Translations under genes and position numbers: made by a program
Assembly: GCA_020633495.1 (NCBI GenBank)
Contig: JACKDR010000020.1
Coordinates: forward strand, 85,910-149,909
DNA length: 64,000 nt
Source: Kofleriaceae bacterium
GTDB taxonomy: Bacteria > Myxococcota_A > Polyangia > Haliangiales > Haliangiaceae
Direction of reading: 5' to 3'
Notes under the pieces: model-generated
Seen by the model: the letters and a program-made list of their open reading frames with translations, nothing else
Database searches by the model: none
Told to the model about the DNA's origin: nothing
Shown: piece after piece, positions 1-13,102 of the stretch
How positions within the stretch are numbered: the stretch's first letter is position 1
How the letters are laid out: each line of letters opens with the position of its first letter

Positions 1-581
1 GCGCCGTTGGCGCCGTCGACGACGATCTTGAGGCCGTCGAGGGTCAGCTCCGACGGGAACGCCGCCTTGCAGTAGACGACGTAGCGGCCGCGGGCGTCGT
101 CGATCTTGTGCGAGTAGCCGATGTCGTCCGACGACGCGCGCCGGCGCTCGAGGTCGGGCGAGATCATCAGGGCCTCGATCTCGGCCTCGACCTCGTCGGG
201 CAGCTTGAAGCCGTCGCGGGCGAACAGCTTGATGCCGTTGTCCTCGTAGGGGTTGTGCGACGCGCTGATCACGATGCCGGCGTCGCAGCGCATCGACGAC
301 GTGATGAACGCGATGCCCGGGGTCGGCAGCGGGCCGGTGGTCCAGACGTCGGCGCCCATCGCGACGATGCCCGAGGCCAGCGCGGTCTCGAACATGTAGC
401 CCGACAGCCGGGTGTCCTTGCCGATGACGATGCGGGTGTGGCGCTGCTGGCGGCGCAGCCGCGACGCCACCGCCATGCCGAGCCGCATCACGGTCTCGCC
501 GGTCATGGGGTCCACGTTGGCGACGCCGCGCACGCCGTCGGTTCCGAAGAGTCGTCGCTGGGCCATGGGTTTGCCGCTCAT
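1..581 (-). CDS. glmM: Phosphoglucosamine mutase GlmM (N-terminal part, runs off the window)
   Basis: GlmM converts glucosamine-6-phosphate to glucosamine-1-phosphate for UDP-GlcNAc, peptidoglycan and LPS synthesis in the cytoplasm. The first 193 residues are present: the start FGTDGVRG (12-19), then the metal/phosphoserine loop ISASHNP, with the predicted phosphoserine at S108, followed by DNGIKLF. The C-terminal substrate domains lie beyond base 1. The ATG at 581 comes one base after the ybbR stop, which suggests translational coupling; an in-frame ATG at 566 is an alternative start. It is the last visible gene of the ftsH-folP-cdaA-ybbR-glmM run. The pairing with cdaA and ybbR is the well-known arrangement in which CdaA/CdaR and GlmM interact. 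Identity is highly confident. Confidence 0.95.
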   Translation of the reverse strand, partial: MSGKPMAQRRLFGTDGVRGVANVDPMTGETVMRLGMAVASRLRRQQRHTRIVIGKDTRLSGYMFETALASGIVAMGADVWTTGPLPTPGIAFITSSMRCDAGIVISASHNPYEDNGIKLFARDGFKLPDEVEAEIEALMISPDLERRRASSDDIGYSHKIDDARGRYVVYCKAAFPSELTLDGLKIVVDGANG

Positions 582-582
582 A

Positions 583-2500
<1,918 letters not shown>

Positions 2501-2504
<4 letters not shown>

Positions 2505-3373
2505 GACGGGCCCCCGGATCCCACGATCCTGGTGTACGCGAAAAGCGCGGTCCGCAGCAACAAGACGTCGTGGACGCGGAGCACCTGCGCGCCGGCGGCG
2601 ACCGCGGCGAGGCAGACCCCGAGGGTGCCGGCGTCGAGCTCGGCCTCGGTGGCGCCGTCGGGGCGGCCGATCAGGCGGGCGACGAAGCGCTTGCGCGACG
2701 GCCCGAGCAGCACCGGGCGGCCCATGGCCTCGGACAGGTCGCCGGCGCGCGCCACCAGCGCGGCGTTGGTCGCGGCGTCGCCGCCCTTGCCGAAGCCGAG
2801 CCCGGGGTCGACCAGGGTCCGGTCGCGGACCGCGTCGGGCAGCGTGCGCATCCGGTCGCGCAGCTCGTTGGCGACGTCGGCCCAGTCGGCGGGCGCCTCG
2901 GCGCGGAAGACCTCGGCGAGGCTGCCGCCGCGCAGGTGGCCGCAGACGTAGGCGGCGCCGCTGGCGGCGACCGCGTCGTGCATCGCGGGGTCGAACAGGC
3001 CGCCGGCGATGTCGTTGACGATCTCGGCGCCGGCGTCGACCGCGGCGCGGGCCACGACCGCCTTGGTGGTGTCGATCGAGATCGGGACCTGGACCCGGCG
3101 GGCCAGCGCCTCGATCACCGGGACGACGCGGCGCCGCTCGGTGTCGGCGTCGACGGGGGCCGCGCGCGGGTTGGTGGCCTCGCCGCCGACGTCGAGCAGG
3201 TCGGCGCCGGCCTCGACCAGGGCGACCCCGTGCTGGACCGCGGCCTCGACGTCGAGGAACCGCCCGCCGTCGGAGAACGAGTCCGGGGTGACGTTGACCA
3301 CGCCCATGACGTACGGGCGGGTCCAGTCGAGGACCGCGCCGCGGAACCGGATGGGCGCGCACAGCCGGGGCAC
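2501..3373 (-). CDS. folP: Dihydropteroate synthase FolP
   Basis: A 290-residue TIM-barrel enzyme that joins p-aminobenzoate to hydroxymethyl-dihydropterin diphosphate in folate synthesis. Visible motifs are the diphosphate loop VVNVTPDSFSDGG (25-37), DVGGEATNP (61-69, where most family members have GGESTRPG), PISIDT, VNDIAGG, VDPGLGFGK and SRKRF. The A66/N68 substitutions in the second signature are slightly unusual but sit in the flexible loop. The GTG start at 3373 has a TAAGGT hexamer six bases upstream, so the transcript may be leaderless. The 3' end overlaps cdaA by 4 bp. The 262 bp upstream, to the ftsH stop, contain only GC-rich palindromic DNA. Confidence 0.94.
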
Positions 3374-3379
3374 GGTGCG

Positions 3380-3385
3380 ACCTTA
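3380..3385 (-). promoter_or_regulatory. Candidate -10 element (TAAGGT) for folP
   Basis: TAAGGT on the minus strand ends six bases before the folP GTG. This matches the spacing seen before many other starts in this window. It suggests that folP-cdaA-ybbR-glmM can be transcribed independently of ftsH, from a leaderless or near-leaderless start. Confidence 0.4.
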
Positions 3386-3635
3386 CAACCGCGCGCCGCG
3401 GCGAGCACGCCGCCGCCGCCCGCGATCACGCGCGAGCGCGCCGACCTCCGCGGGCCCGGCCGGCCGCCGGGCCGGTCGGGTCGGCGGCGGCGGCGGCCGC
3501 GGCGCGGGCGGTCAGCGCCGCCGGTCGGGCTGGGGCGCCGCGGCCGCGGCCCGGGCCGGGCGTGGAGGTCGCCCTGCCCCGGAGCCCGCGACGTCGCGGG
3601 GCCGGAGCCGTGCGGCCCGACGGCCGGAGCGCGAC

Positions 3636-5585
<1,950 letters not shown>

Positions 5586-5630
5586 GGAAGGGCTCGTTTC
5601 TCCACCGGGCCGTAGCCTGAAGGTCCCGAG

Positions 5631-5636
5631 AGTATA
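5631..5636 (-). promoter_or_regulatory. Candidate -10 element (TATACT) upstream of ftsH
   Basis: TATACT on the minus strand would place transcription start near 5624 and give a 5' leader of about 40 nt before the TTG at 5585. No convincing -35 box is seen. Its position inside the longer reading frame argues against the 5654 start. Confidence 0.4.
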
Positions 5637-5678
5637 CCCACGGTGGGGTCCCAAGCTACCCCCGCAAGGGGCCCTCCC

Positions 5679-6957
5679 TCATCGGGCAGGAGGGGCGGAA
5701 CGCACATCGATCTCGGCCATGTACGCGGCGCCGACGTGCTCGGCCCAGACGATCTCTCCGTCGGGCCGGACCACCACCCGCGCGGCGCTGCGGGAGCGGC
5801 GCGGCACCCGCGCGTCGGTGAACAGATCGGAGAGCTTGCGCGACCGGCCGCGCAGCCGGGCCGGCCGCATCCGGTCGCCGGGCCGCGGTGTCCGGATCGC
5901 GTACGGGCCGTCGGGGCCGGTGACCCACAGCGGCGCGGGCGCCGGCGCCGCGGCCGCGGCCGCGGGCACGACGCGGAGCTGGTCGTAGGTGCGCTCGATC
6001 GTCGCACCCGGCACCGACAGCCGGCGGGTGCCGCGGCGCGGCGCGGTGATCAGGGCCCAGGCCGCGTCGAGGTGGCAGGCCTGCAGGCCGCGGTCGCCGG
6101 CGAGCCGGGCCAGGGCGCGCTTGGCCGCGGCCGGCCCCAGCGCGCAGCGCAGCGCCGCGACGCTCGAGCACGCGCTGCCGCCGCGCGGCGGCGGCGGCGT
6201 CGGCGTCGGCGTCGGCGCCGTCGCCGTCGCCGCCCGCGAGCGCCGGCCCGGCGATCGCGTCGAGCGCCGCGGCCTGCTCGGCGGCGGCGCGGGCCAGGCG
6301 GCCCAGCGCCTGCTCGAGCCGCGGGTTCTCGGCGACCAGGACCGGCCACACCCGGTGGCGCAGCCGGACCCGCGCGAACCGCTCGTCGTGGTTCATCGGA
6401 TCGTCGACCGGTGACAGGCCGCGCGCCGCGACGTAGGCGAGGACGTCGGCGCGCGGGGTGTCGAGCAGCGGCCGGCGGTAGCGGCCGCGGCGCGCCGGGA
6501 TGCCGGCGAGCCCGGCGGGGCCGGTGCCGCGCAAGAGCCGCAGGAGCACGGTCTCGGCCTGGTCGCGCGCGGTGTGCGCGGTCAGCACGACCGCGAGGTC
6601 GTGGTCGGCGGCGAGGCGGTCGAGCGCGGCGTAGCGGGCCCGGCGCGCCGCGTCCTCGAGCGAGGCCCGGCGCGCCACCGCGACCCGCACGACCTCGGCG
6701 GCGGCGCCGCGGCCGCGCGCCCAGGCCGCGACCTCGGCGGCGACCTCGGCGCTGCCGGCGCGCAGCCCGTGATCGACGTGCAGCACGACCACGCGCGCGG
6801 CGCCGGCGACGTCGATCGCGGCGTCGGCGAGGACCCGCGAGTCGGGGCCGCCCGAGCACGCCACGCCGATGCGCGCCGGCGCGGCGACGGCGGCGACAGC
6901 GGCGGCGACGGCGCGGCGGACGCGGAGGACGACGGCGGGCGTGCGACGACGAGGCAC
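5679..6957 (-). CDS. tilS: tRNA(Ile)-lysidine synthetase TilS, frameshifted as assembled
   Basis: TilS modifies C34 of the CAU-anticodon tRNA-Ile with lysine so that it reads AUA. The N-terminal PP-loop ATPase domain is clear: CSGGPDSR (SGGPDS at 35-40), HVDHGLR, TAHTARDQAETVLLRLLRGTG and RPLLDTPRADVLAY. The central and C-terminal TilS domains (GLQACHLDAAWAL, RTYDQLRV, RGRSRKLSDLFTDARV) continue in a different frame from about 6190 down to the stop at 5679. The switch falls in a GGC/GTC simple-repeat tract at about 6186-6235 and needs one extra or two missing bases. The gene is normally essential, so a sequence error or a tolerated repeat variant is likelier than a true null. GTG 6957 is preceded by TATCCT at 7 nt. 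Confidence 0.85.
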
Positions 6958-6964
6958 CGCCGAC

Positions 6965-6970
6965 AGGATA
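6965..6970 (-). promoter_or_regulatory. Candidate -10 element (TATCCT) for tilS
   Basis: TATCCT on the minus strand lies 7 nt before the tilS GTG, with no Shine-Dalgarno sequence between them. The same hexamer precedes thrS, pdhA and the beta-helix gene at 33014 at 6-9 nt. Confidence 0.42.
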
Positions 6971-7011
6971 GCGGACCCGCCGCGCACGCCAGGCCGGCGC
7001 GGGCCCGGCAG

Positions 7012-7040
7012 TTGACAGGGTGCCACCGCGGGTCCAAGTT
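7012..7040 (+). promoter_or_regulatory. Candidate promoter with consensus -35 TTGACA
   Basis: TTGACA at 7012-7017 is followed after exactly 17 bp by CAAGTT at 7035-7040. The ATG of the DUF6178-like gene is 10 nt further on. It lies back to back with the tilS promoter in a 93-bp divergent intergenic region. The -35 is perfect, the -10 is weak. Confidence 0.45.
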
Positions 7041-7050
7041 CCGCCGGCCC

Positions 7051-8724
7051 ATGGCGCGCAACGAACCACCGGCGCCCCCGCCGGGTCCCCTGTCCCGCTT
7101 GCGGCGCGACCTCGCCGGCCCCCGCGGCTACCAGCGCGTCGACGCGCTGCTGTCGAGCCCCGACCCCGCGGCGGCGGTCGCCGCGCTGTCGCCGCCGGCG
7201 CTGTTCGAGCTGGTGACCCAGGTCGGCTTCGCCGACTGCACCGATCTGATCGCGCTGGCGACCCCGGAGCAGATCCGCGGCTGCCTCGATCTCGACCTCT
7301 GGGACCGCGACCGCCCCCTGGTCGACACCGCGCAGCCGTGGCTGGCCGCGGTGATCGAGGCCGGCTTCGAGAAGGTCGGCGAGGTCTGGGACGGCCTCGA
7401 CCCCGAGCTGCGCGCGCTGGTGCTGCAGCGCCACACCCGGATCTGGGACCTGTCGCTGGGCGAGGAGCCCGACGAGAGCTCCGGCCTGCCCTGGTACTTC
7501 ACCCCCGACACGTTCTTCTGCGTCGAGCTGCAGGGCGACGAGGACCACGTCCGCCACACCCGCCAGCTGCTCGAGGATCTCTACCGCGCCGACCCGGTGC
7601 TGGCGCGGCACTCGATCATGGCGGCGCACTCCGAGCCGGCGTCCGAGCTCGAGGAGACCGCGTACCGGTGGCGCTCCGGGCGGCTCGCCGATCTCGGCTA
7701 CGTCGACTTCTACGAGGCGCTCGATCTGTTCCAGCCGCTCGAGCCCGACCAGGTGACGATCGGCGAGGGCACCCAGGAGCGCCCCGACCTGATCGACGAC
7801 GAGGACCACGCGCCGCGCGCGCTGCCGGCGACGATCGCCGAGCAGGTGGTGTCGCGGAGCTTCCTGGCCCGCGCCCTCGACGCCGTCGCGGATCCCGCCG
7901 AGGCCGAGCGCCTCGAGGGCGCGATCCTGATCGTGACCAACAAGGTGCTGTCGGCGGCGCGGGTCAAGCCCGGCGACCTCGACGCCCTGCGCCGCGGCGC
8001 CGCCTACGCGACGTCGACGGTGTCGCTCGGCCTCGAGATCGTCGCGCGCGGCGACGTCGAGCGCGCCGCGGCGACGCTGGCGTCGGTGTCGCTGACCCGG
8101 CTGCACCGGGTCGGCCACACGATCGCGCTCAAGCTGGCGCGCCTGGCCCGCGGCCTCGCCGCCGGCGCCGCGCTCGCCGGCGCGCCCGCCGCCGACGTCG
8201 TCGACGCCCTGGTCCGGCCGCGGCCGTGGCTGTCGCGCGTCCTCGACGATCCGCCCGGCCCCGGGGTGCGGCCGTTCGAGTCCCAGGCCGATCTGCGCCG
8301 GGTCGCCGAGGTGCTGAGCCGGCTGACCCTGCGGGTCGCGATCGCCGAGGCCCTCGGCGTCGATCTGCGCGCCGTCGCCGAGCTGCCCGAGCCGCGGCCC
8401 GCGCTCGACGACCACGCCCGCACCGCGCTGGTCCGGGTCGTCACCGGCGGCCCGCTGTCGAGCGCGCCGCTGACCGGCGCGGAGCTGACCGCGTTCCGCG
8501 CCGCCGGCTTCGACGGCGCCGCGCTGCGCGACGACGCCGGCGAGCGGGCCCAGGCCGCGATCGCCGGGCTGCTCGACCGCCAGGGCCTGGCCGCCGGGCG
8601 CGACGCCCTGCCCGCGCTGGTCGCCGGCTGGCTCGCCGATCTCGAGCGCACCTTCGGCGGCCTCACCGGCGCGATCGACGGCCGCTTCGTCGACGGCGTC
8701 CTGGTCGCGGCGACCCGGTCGTAG
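7051..8724 (+). CDS. DUF6178-like protein of unknown function
   Basis: A 557-residue soluble, largely helical acidic protein with no signal peptide or membrane segment. Repeated features include ALLSSPDPAAAVAALSPPALFELV near the N-terminus (compare LATPEQIRGCLDLDLWDRD), a middle part with ELEETAYRWRSGRLADLGYVDFYEAL, and a C-terminal helical region. The overall pattern is what I recall for the DUF6178 family of deltaproteobacterial lineages; that assignment is from memory and not certain. No catalytic motif is recognised. It is transcribed divergently from tilS and convergently with rnc, with 11 bp between the stops. Function unknown. Confidence 0.7.
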   Translation: MARNEPPAPPPGPLSRLRRDLAGPRGYQRVDALLSSPDPAAAVAALSPPALFELVTQVGFADCTDLIALATPEQIRGCLDLDLWDRDRPLVDTAQPWLAAVIEAGFEKVGEVWDGLDPELRALVLQRHTRIWDLSLGEEPDESSGLPWYFTPDTFFCVELQGDEDHVRHTRQLLEDLYRADPVLARHSIMAAHSEPASELEETAYRWRSGRLADLGYVDFYEALDLFQPLEPDQVTIGEGTQERPDLIDDEDHAPRALPATIAEQVVSRSFLARALDAVADPAEAERLEGAILIVTNKVLSAARVKPGDLDALRRGAAYATSTVSLGLEIVARGDVERAAATLASVSLTRLHRVGHTIALKLARLARGLAAGAALAGAPAADVVDALVRPRPWLSRVLDDPPGPGVRPFESQADLRRVAEVLSRLTLRVAIAEALGVDLRAVAELPEPRPALDDHARTALVRVVTGGPLSSAPLTGAELTAFRAAGFDGAALRDDAGERAQAAIAGLLDRQGLAAGRDALPALVAGWLADLERTFGGLTGAIDGRFVDGVLVAATRS

Positions 8725-8735
8725 ACCCGGCCCGC

Positions 8736-9491
8736 CTACGCCGGCGGCTTGGCGGCGAGCTCGGCGCGCAGGCTCTCGAGCTCGTCGCCGTCGACCGCGG
8801 CGAGCCGGAACGCGGCCTCGGCCGCGGCCAGCTGCTCGGCCTCCTTCTTGGAGCGGCCGATCGCGCGCGACCACACCTTGTCGACCATGACGACCTCGAC
8901 GATGAACCGCTTGTCGTGATCGGGGCCGAGCTCGGCGACGACGACGTAGTCGGGCGTGGTCTTGAGCTTGGCCTGCGCCGCCTCCTGCAGGCGGGTCTTG
9001 TGATCGTGGAAGCCCTTGAACTCGACCTTGTCGAGGCGCTCCTCGAGCAGCCGCGACACCAGCTCCCACACCGCGGGGAAGCCGCCGTCGAGGTAGACCG
9101 CGGCGACCACGGCCTCGAAAGCGTCGGCCAGGATCGACGCCTTGTGGCGGCCGCCCGACCGGTCCTCGCCCTTGCCGAGCTTGATCCACTCGCCGAGGCC
9201 GAGCGTGCCGGCGATCGCGGCGAGGCCGCTCTCCGACACCACCTGGGCCCGGGTCACCGACAGCTGGCCCTCGCGCAGCTGCGGGAACCGGACCATGAGC
9301 TGGTGGCCGACGACGAGATCGAGGACGGCGTCGCCGAGGAACTCGAGGCGCTCGTTGTCGCCGGCGGGGTCGTCGGGGTGCTCGTTGGCCCACGACGCGT
9401 GGCGCAGCGCGGTCGCGAGCAGGCCGCGCTCGCGGAACCGGTAGCCGAGGACCTCCTCGAGGCGCTCGTGATCGTCGGCCGCGCTGCTCAT
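8736..9491 (-). CDS. rnc: Ribonuclease III
   Basis: A 251-residue double-strand-specific endoribonuclease for rRNA and mRNA processing. The catalytic signature NERLEFLGDAVLDLV is at about 46-60, and the second acidic cluster is in ILADAFEAVVAAVYLDGG. A C-terminal double-stranded RNA-binding domain follows (TRLQEAAQAKLKTTPDYVV to GRSKKEAEQLAAAEAAF). The ATG at 9491 is preferred over the in-frame GTG at 9509 because TATCGT (9500-9505) ends 8 nt before it, matching the local leaderless pattern. It diverges from the kinase/AAA gene at 9564. Length is normal for the family. Confidence 0.95.
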   Translation of the reverse strand: MSSAADDHERLEEVLGYRFRERGLLATALRHASWANEHPDDPAGDNERLEFLGDAVLDLVVGHQLMVRFPQLREGQLSVTRAQVVSESGLAAIAGTLGLGEWIKLGKGEDRSGGRHKASILADAFEAVVAAVYLDGGFPAVWELVSRLLEERLDKVEFKGFHDHKTRLQEAAQAKLKTTPDYVVVAELGPDHDKRFIVEVVMVDKVWSRAIGRSKKEAEQLAAAEAAFRLAAVDGDELESLRAELAAKPPA

Positions 9492-9499
9492 GCCCGGCG

Positions 9500-9553
9500 A
9501 CGATAACACCTCGCGCGGGCCCGATCAGGGGCGCGCCGCGCCCGTGGTATCGT
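9500..9553. promoter_or_regulatory. Divergent -10 elements for rnc and the kinase/AAA gene
   Basis: TATCGT occurs on the minus strand at 9500-9505 (8 nt before the rnc ATG) and on the plus strand at 9548-9553 (10 nt before the kinase GTG). The two genes share 72 bp, and neither has a Shine-Dalgarno sequence. Confidence 0.42.
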
Positions 9554-9563
9554 CGGGCGCAGC

Positions 9564-12500
9564 GTGGACGCCCTGCCCGAGCGTTTCGGCAAGTACCACG
9601 TGCTGGGTCGGATCGCCCAGGGCGGCATGGCCGAGGTCTACAAGGTCAAGACCGTCGGGATCGCCGGCTTCGAGAAGGTCCAGGCCCTCAAGCGGATCCT
9701 GCCCGGCGCGGCGCGCGAGCCCCGCTTCATCCGCAGCTTCGTCGACGAGGCCCGGATCGCCGTCGAGCTCAACCACCGCAACATCGTCCAGGTCTTCGAC
9801 TTCGGCAAGGCGGCCGGCGAGCTGTACCTGGCGATGGAGCTGATCGACGGCCGCGACCTGCGCACCGCGCTGACCCAGGCCGCGGCGCGCAGCCTGTCGC
9901 TGCCCACCGCGCTCGCCGCCTACGTCATCGCCGAGGTCGCGGCCGGCCTCGACTACGCCCACCGCAAGGCCGACCCGCAGGGCCGCCCGCTCGGCATCGT
10001 CCACTGCGACGTGTCGCCGGCCAACGTCATGCTGTCGGCGGAGGGCTTCGTCAAGATCCTCGACTTCGGCGTGGCGCGGGCGTCGTTCGGATCGCAGCCG
10101 GCGGAGCGGCGCCTGCGCGGCAAGCCCCGCTACATGGCGCCCGAGCAGACCCGCGGCGACACCCCCACCGCCGCCACCGACGTGTTCGCGCTCGGCGTCG
10201 TGGCGTGGGAGCTGCTCGCCGGCCAGGCCCTGTTCGACGGCGCCGACCTGGCCAGCATCCTCGGCGCGGTGCGCCGCGCCGACGCCCCGCCGGTCGATCG
10301 GGTCAACCCGGCGGTGCCGCCGGTGCTGGCGCGGGCGATCGCGCGCGCGCTCGACGTCGCGCCCGAGCGGCGCGGCACCGCGGCCGAGCTGATGGCCGCC
10401 GCGACCCGCTCGACCGAGGCCGCCGGGGCCCGGGCGCTGGCGGCGTGGCTCGATCACCTCGAGTCGCTGCCGGCGCCGCCGCCGGCCGCCGGCACCGTCG
10501 AGGCCGCGGCGCCGTCGCACGACGGCTCGCTGGACCGGGCCAGCGCCACGCTGGTCGGCGCCGGCGGCGACACCGCCGACACCGCGGTCGGCCGGGTGCC
10601 GCAGCTGGGCGTGCCGCAGGCCCCTGGTCGACGCCGACGCCGCCGCCCGCGCCCGCCGTCACGATCAGGACTGGGGCGACGACGCCACCGGGGCGGCGAC
10701 CAGGCCCACGCCGGCCCCTGGCGCCGCGCCGTGGCCGGCGCCGGGCGTCGCCCTGCCGCTCGCGGCGGACGCCGACGCCACCGACGCGGTCGATCCCGCG
10801 ACCGACCCGGCGCGCGACGACGAGCCGCCGACCCGGGTCGCGCCGGTGTTCGACTTCAGCGACGGCGACGGCACCAGCGTCGGCACCGGGTGGGGCGGCG
10901 CGACCCGCACCGGCCCGCCCGATCCGTTCGGCAACCCGGGCGCGCTCGAGGACATCGACGAGGAGCTGGGCGCGCCCGAGGTCACGCTGATGCGCGAGCG
11001 GCGCCGCGTCGTCGTGGTCGCGCTCGCGCTCGACGGCGGCGATCTCGAGCGCCGCGCCGGCCTGGCCCGGACCCTGGTCGCGCTGGCCTACAAGCGCGGC
11101 GGCGTCCTGCTCGGCGGCGACGACGCCAGCGCGATCGTCGCGTTCGGCCTCGAGATCGCCGGCGAGGACGACGTCGCCACCGCGGTCGCGTTCGCGGTCG
11201 ACGCCGAGCAGGTCGGGCGCGACGCCCAGGGCCGCGACGCGCCGACCGTGCGCATCGGCGCCCGCGCCGGGGTGCCGGCGACCGCCGACGCCGGCGGCCG
11301 CCACCGCATCCCCGCCGACGCCGTCGACGAGGCCCGGCAGCTGTCGCGCGACGCCCAGCCAGGACGACCGCTGCTGGCCGGCGGCGCCAGCCGGCTGTCG
11401 GCGGCGCACTTCGCGTTCCGCGAGCTGCCGGCGCGGCGCGGCCTGCACCGCCGCGCCCGCGTCCTCGAGGTCCTCGGCCCGCGCAGCTTCGACGAGCGCG
11501 ACCGGGCGCTGTGGGCCCGGCGCGGCCGCTTCGTCGGCCGCGCCGCCGCGCTCGCCGAGCTGGGGGCCCGGCTCGACGCGGTGATCGCCGGCGGCACCCA
11601 GCAGCGGGTGCTGATCCGCGGCGCGGTCGGGGTCGGCAAGAGCCGGCTGTGCGCCGAGTTCGTGGCCCGCGCCCTGGCCCGCCCCGAGGCGCCGCGGCTG
11701 GTCGCGACCGCGGCGACGCCGGCGACCACGGTGCTGCCGTACGGCCTGATCGTCGAGCTGGTCCAGGCCTGGCTCGGCCTGCCGCCGGGCCGCGGCCGCG
11801 ACGGCCGGGCCCAGGTCGCCGGCCGCCTCGCCCACGTCCTGGCCCGCACCGACGCCGATCCGGCCGCCGCTGCCGAGGCCGCGCGCGCCGTCACCGAGGC
11901 CATGGAGCTGCGCGACGGCGCGACGATGTACGACCCCGCCGATCTGCGCGACCGCGTCGCCGCCGCGCTGGAGCTCTTGCGCGCGCAGCTGCCCGGCGGC
12001 CACCCGCAGGTGGTCGTCGTCGAGGATCTGCACCAGGCCGACACCCCCAGCCTCGACGTCCTGCGCGCCGCCCGCGCCGACGGCGTCGCCGAGCTCCTGG
12101 TCGCGACCGCGCGCCCCGACGCCGGCGGCCTGCCCCGCTTCGAGGCGGTGATCGACCTCGGCGATCTGCACGGCGTCGAGCTGCGCGAGCTGGTGGTCGA
12201 TCGCCTCAGCGAGGCGGCGACGCCGCTGGGCGTCGCCGCGGTGATCGCCCGCGCCGGCGGCAACCCGCTGTTCGTCGAGGAGCTGGCCCGCGCGGTCCGC
12301 GAGCAGGGCGAGGACGCGGTGCCGGCGACCGCCCGCGACGTCATCGCCGCCCGCGTCGACCGGCTGACCGCGCTGGCCAAGACCGTGCTGCAGTTCGCCG
12401 CGGTCGCCGGGCCGCTGGGCCGGGCCCGCATCCTCGAGGAGCTGGTCGGCGTCGGCGACCTGTCGGAGCCGCTCGAGGAGCTGTGCGCCGAGGGCCTGCT

Positions 12501-12915
12501 GATCCGCGCCGACGACGCCGCGCCCGAGTCCGGCGAGGGCGACCTGGCGTTCGCGCGCGGCCTGGTCCGCGAGGTCGTCTACGACACCCTGGCCGCGGGC
12601 GCGCGCCGCGACGCCCACGCCCGCATCGGCAAGCTGCTGGCGTCACGGTTCTTCGCCGGCCGCGAGGAGCCGCCCGCGGTGATCGCCGAGCACCTCGAGC
12701 GCGGCGGCGAGCCGGCGGGCGCGGCGGCGTTCTGGCTGCGCGCCGGGCGGCTGTCGCTGGCCGCCGACGACGGCGAGGGCGCGATGGCGTACTTCCGCCG
12801 CACGCTGGCGCTCGAGGACGAGCTCGGCGCCGAGCCGCCCAGTGCGGCGTCGCGGGCGCGCCGCGCCGAGGCCCGGATCGGCTACGAGGACGCGCGCCGC
12901 CTGGCCACGCCATAG
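9564..12915 (+). CDS. Ser/Thr protein kinase / cyclase-like / AAA ATPase regulator, frameshifted as assembled
   Basis: Two frames together encode one PknK-like multidomain regulator. Frame one (9564 to about 10620) is a kinase: GRIAQGGMAEVYK (15-27), Lys43 in ALKRIL, VHCDVSPANV (HCD 147-149, a non-RD kinase) and ILDFGVA (DFG 167-169). The second frame continues with an acidic Pro/Ala linker, a degenerate nucleotide-cyclase-like domain (RRRVVVVALALDGGDLE onward), then an AAA/Orc1-like ATPase with RFVGR, Walker A GAVGVGKS and Walker B VVVVEDLHQAD, and the start of a TPR-like tail. Removing one C from CCCC at 10621-10624 joins the frames. The tail ends abruptly at an inverted repeat, so the C-terminus may also be truncated. 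It probably acts in signal transduction; the targets are unknown. Confidence 0.8.
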
Positions 12916-13075
12916 TCCTCCGACCAGAGGATCCTGACCACACCACGACGTCGATCCATCCCCATGCGCTTCGTTGCAGGAGCTCGAGTTACGGGGAGTA
13001 GCCCTTCGCCCCTGCGCCTCGCGCCTGGGGCGCCTCGCCGCCGTGGCGGGATCGCTATCCTCTGGTCGGAGGACT
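12914..13075. repeat. 162-bp element with 19-bp perfect terminal inverted repeats
   Basis: The 19-bp sequence at 12914-12932 recurs as an exact inverted copy at 13057-13075. The 124 bp between contain further short stems. The left arm begins inside the stop codon of the kinase/AAA gene, and the right arm ends 27 bp before the decarboxylase ATG. It could be a miniature inverted-repeat element or a long-stem transcription terminator. No flanking target duplication is obvious. Confidence 0.7.
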
Positions 13076-13102
13076 GGCCGGCGCCCCTGCTACGGTCGCG
13101 CC

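Noticed and set aside
5586..5654. Longer FtsH N-terminus from the TTG at 5654
   Set aside because: The extension contains a TATACT promoter-like hexamer and residues unlike FtsH; the TTG at 5585 gives a normal N-terminus.
10205..10990. Separate plus-strand gene of 261 codons
   Set aside because: Off-frame reading across the kinase linker; Arg/Gly/Pro composition without motifs.
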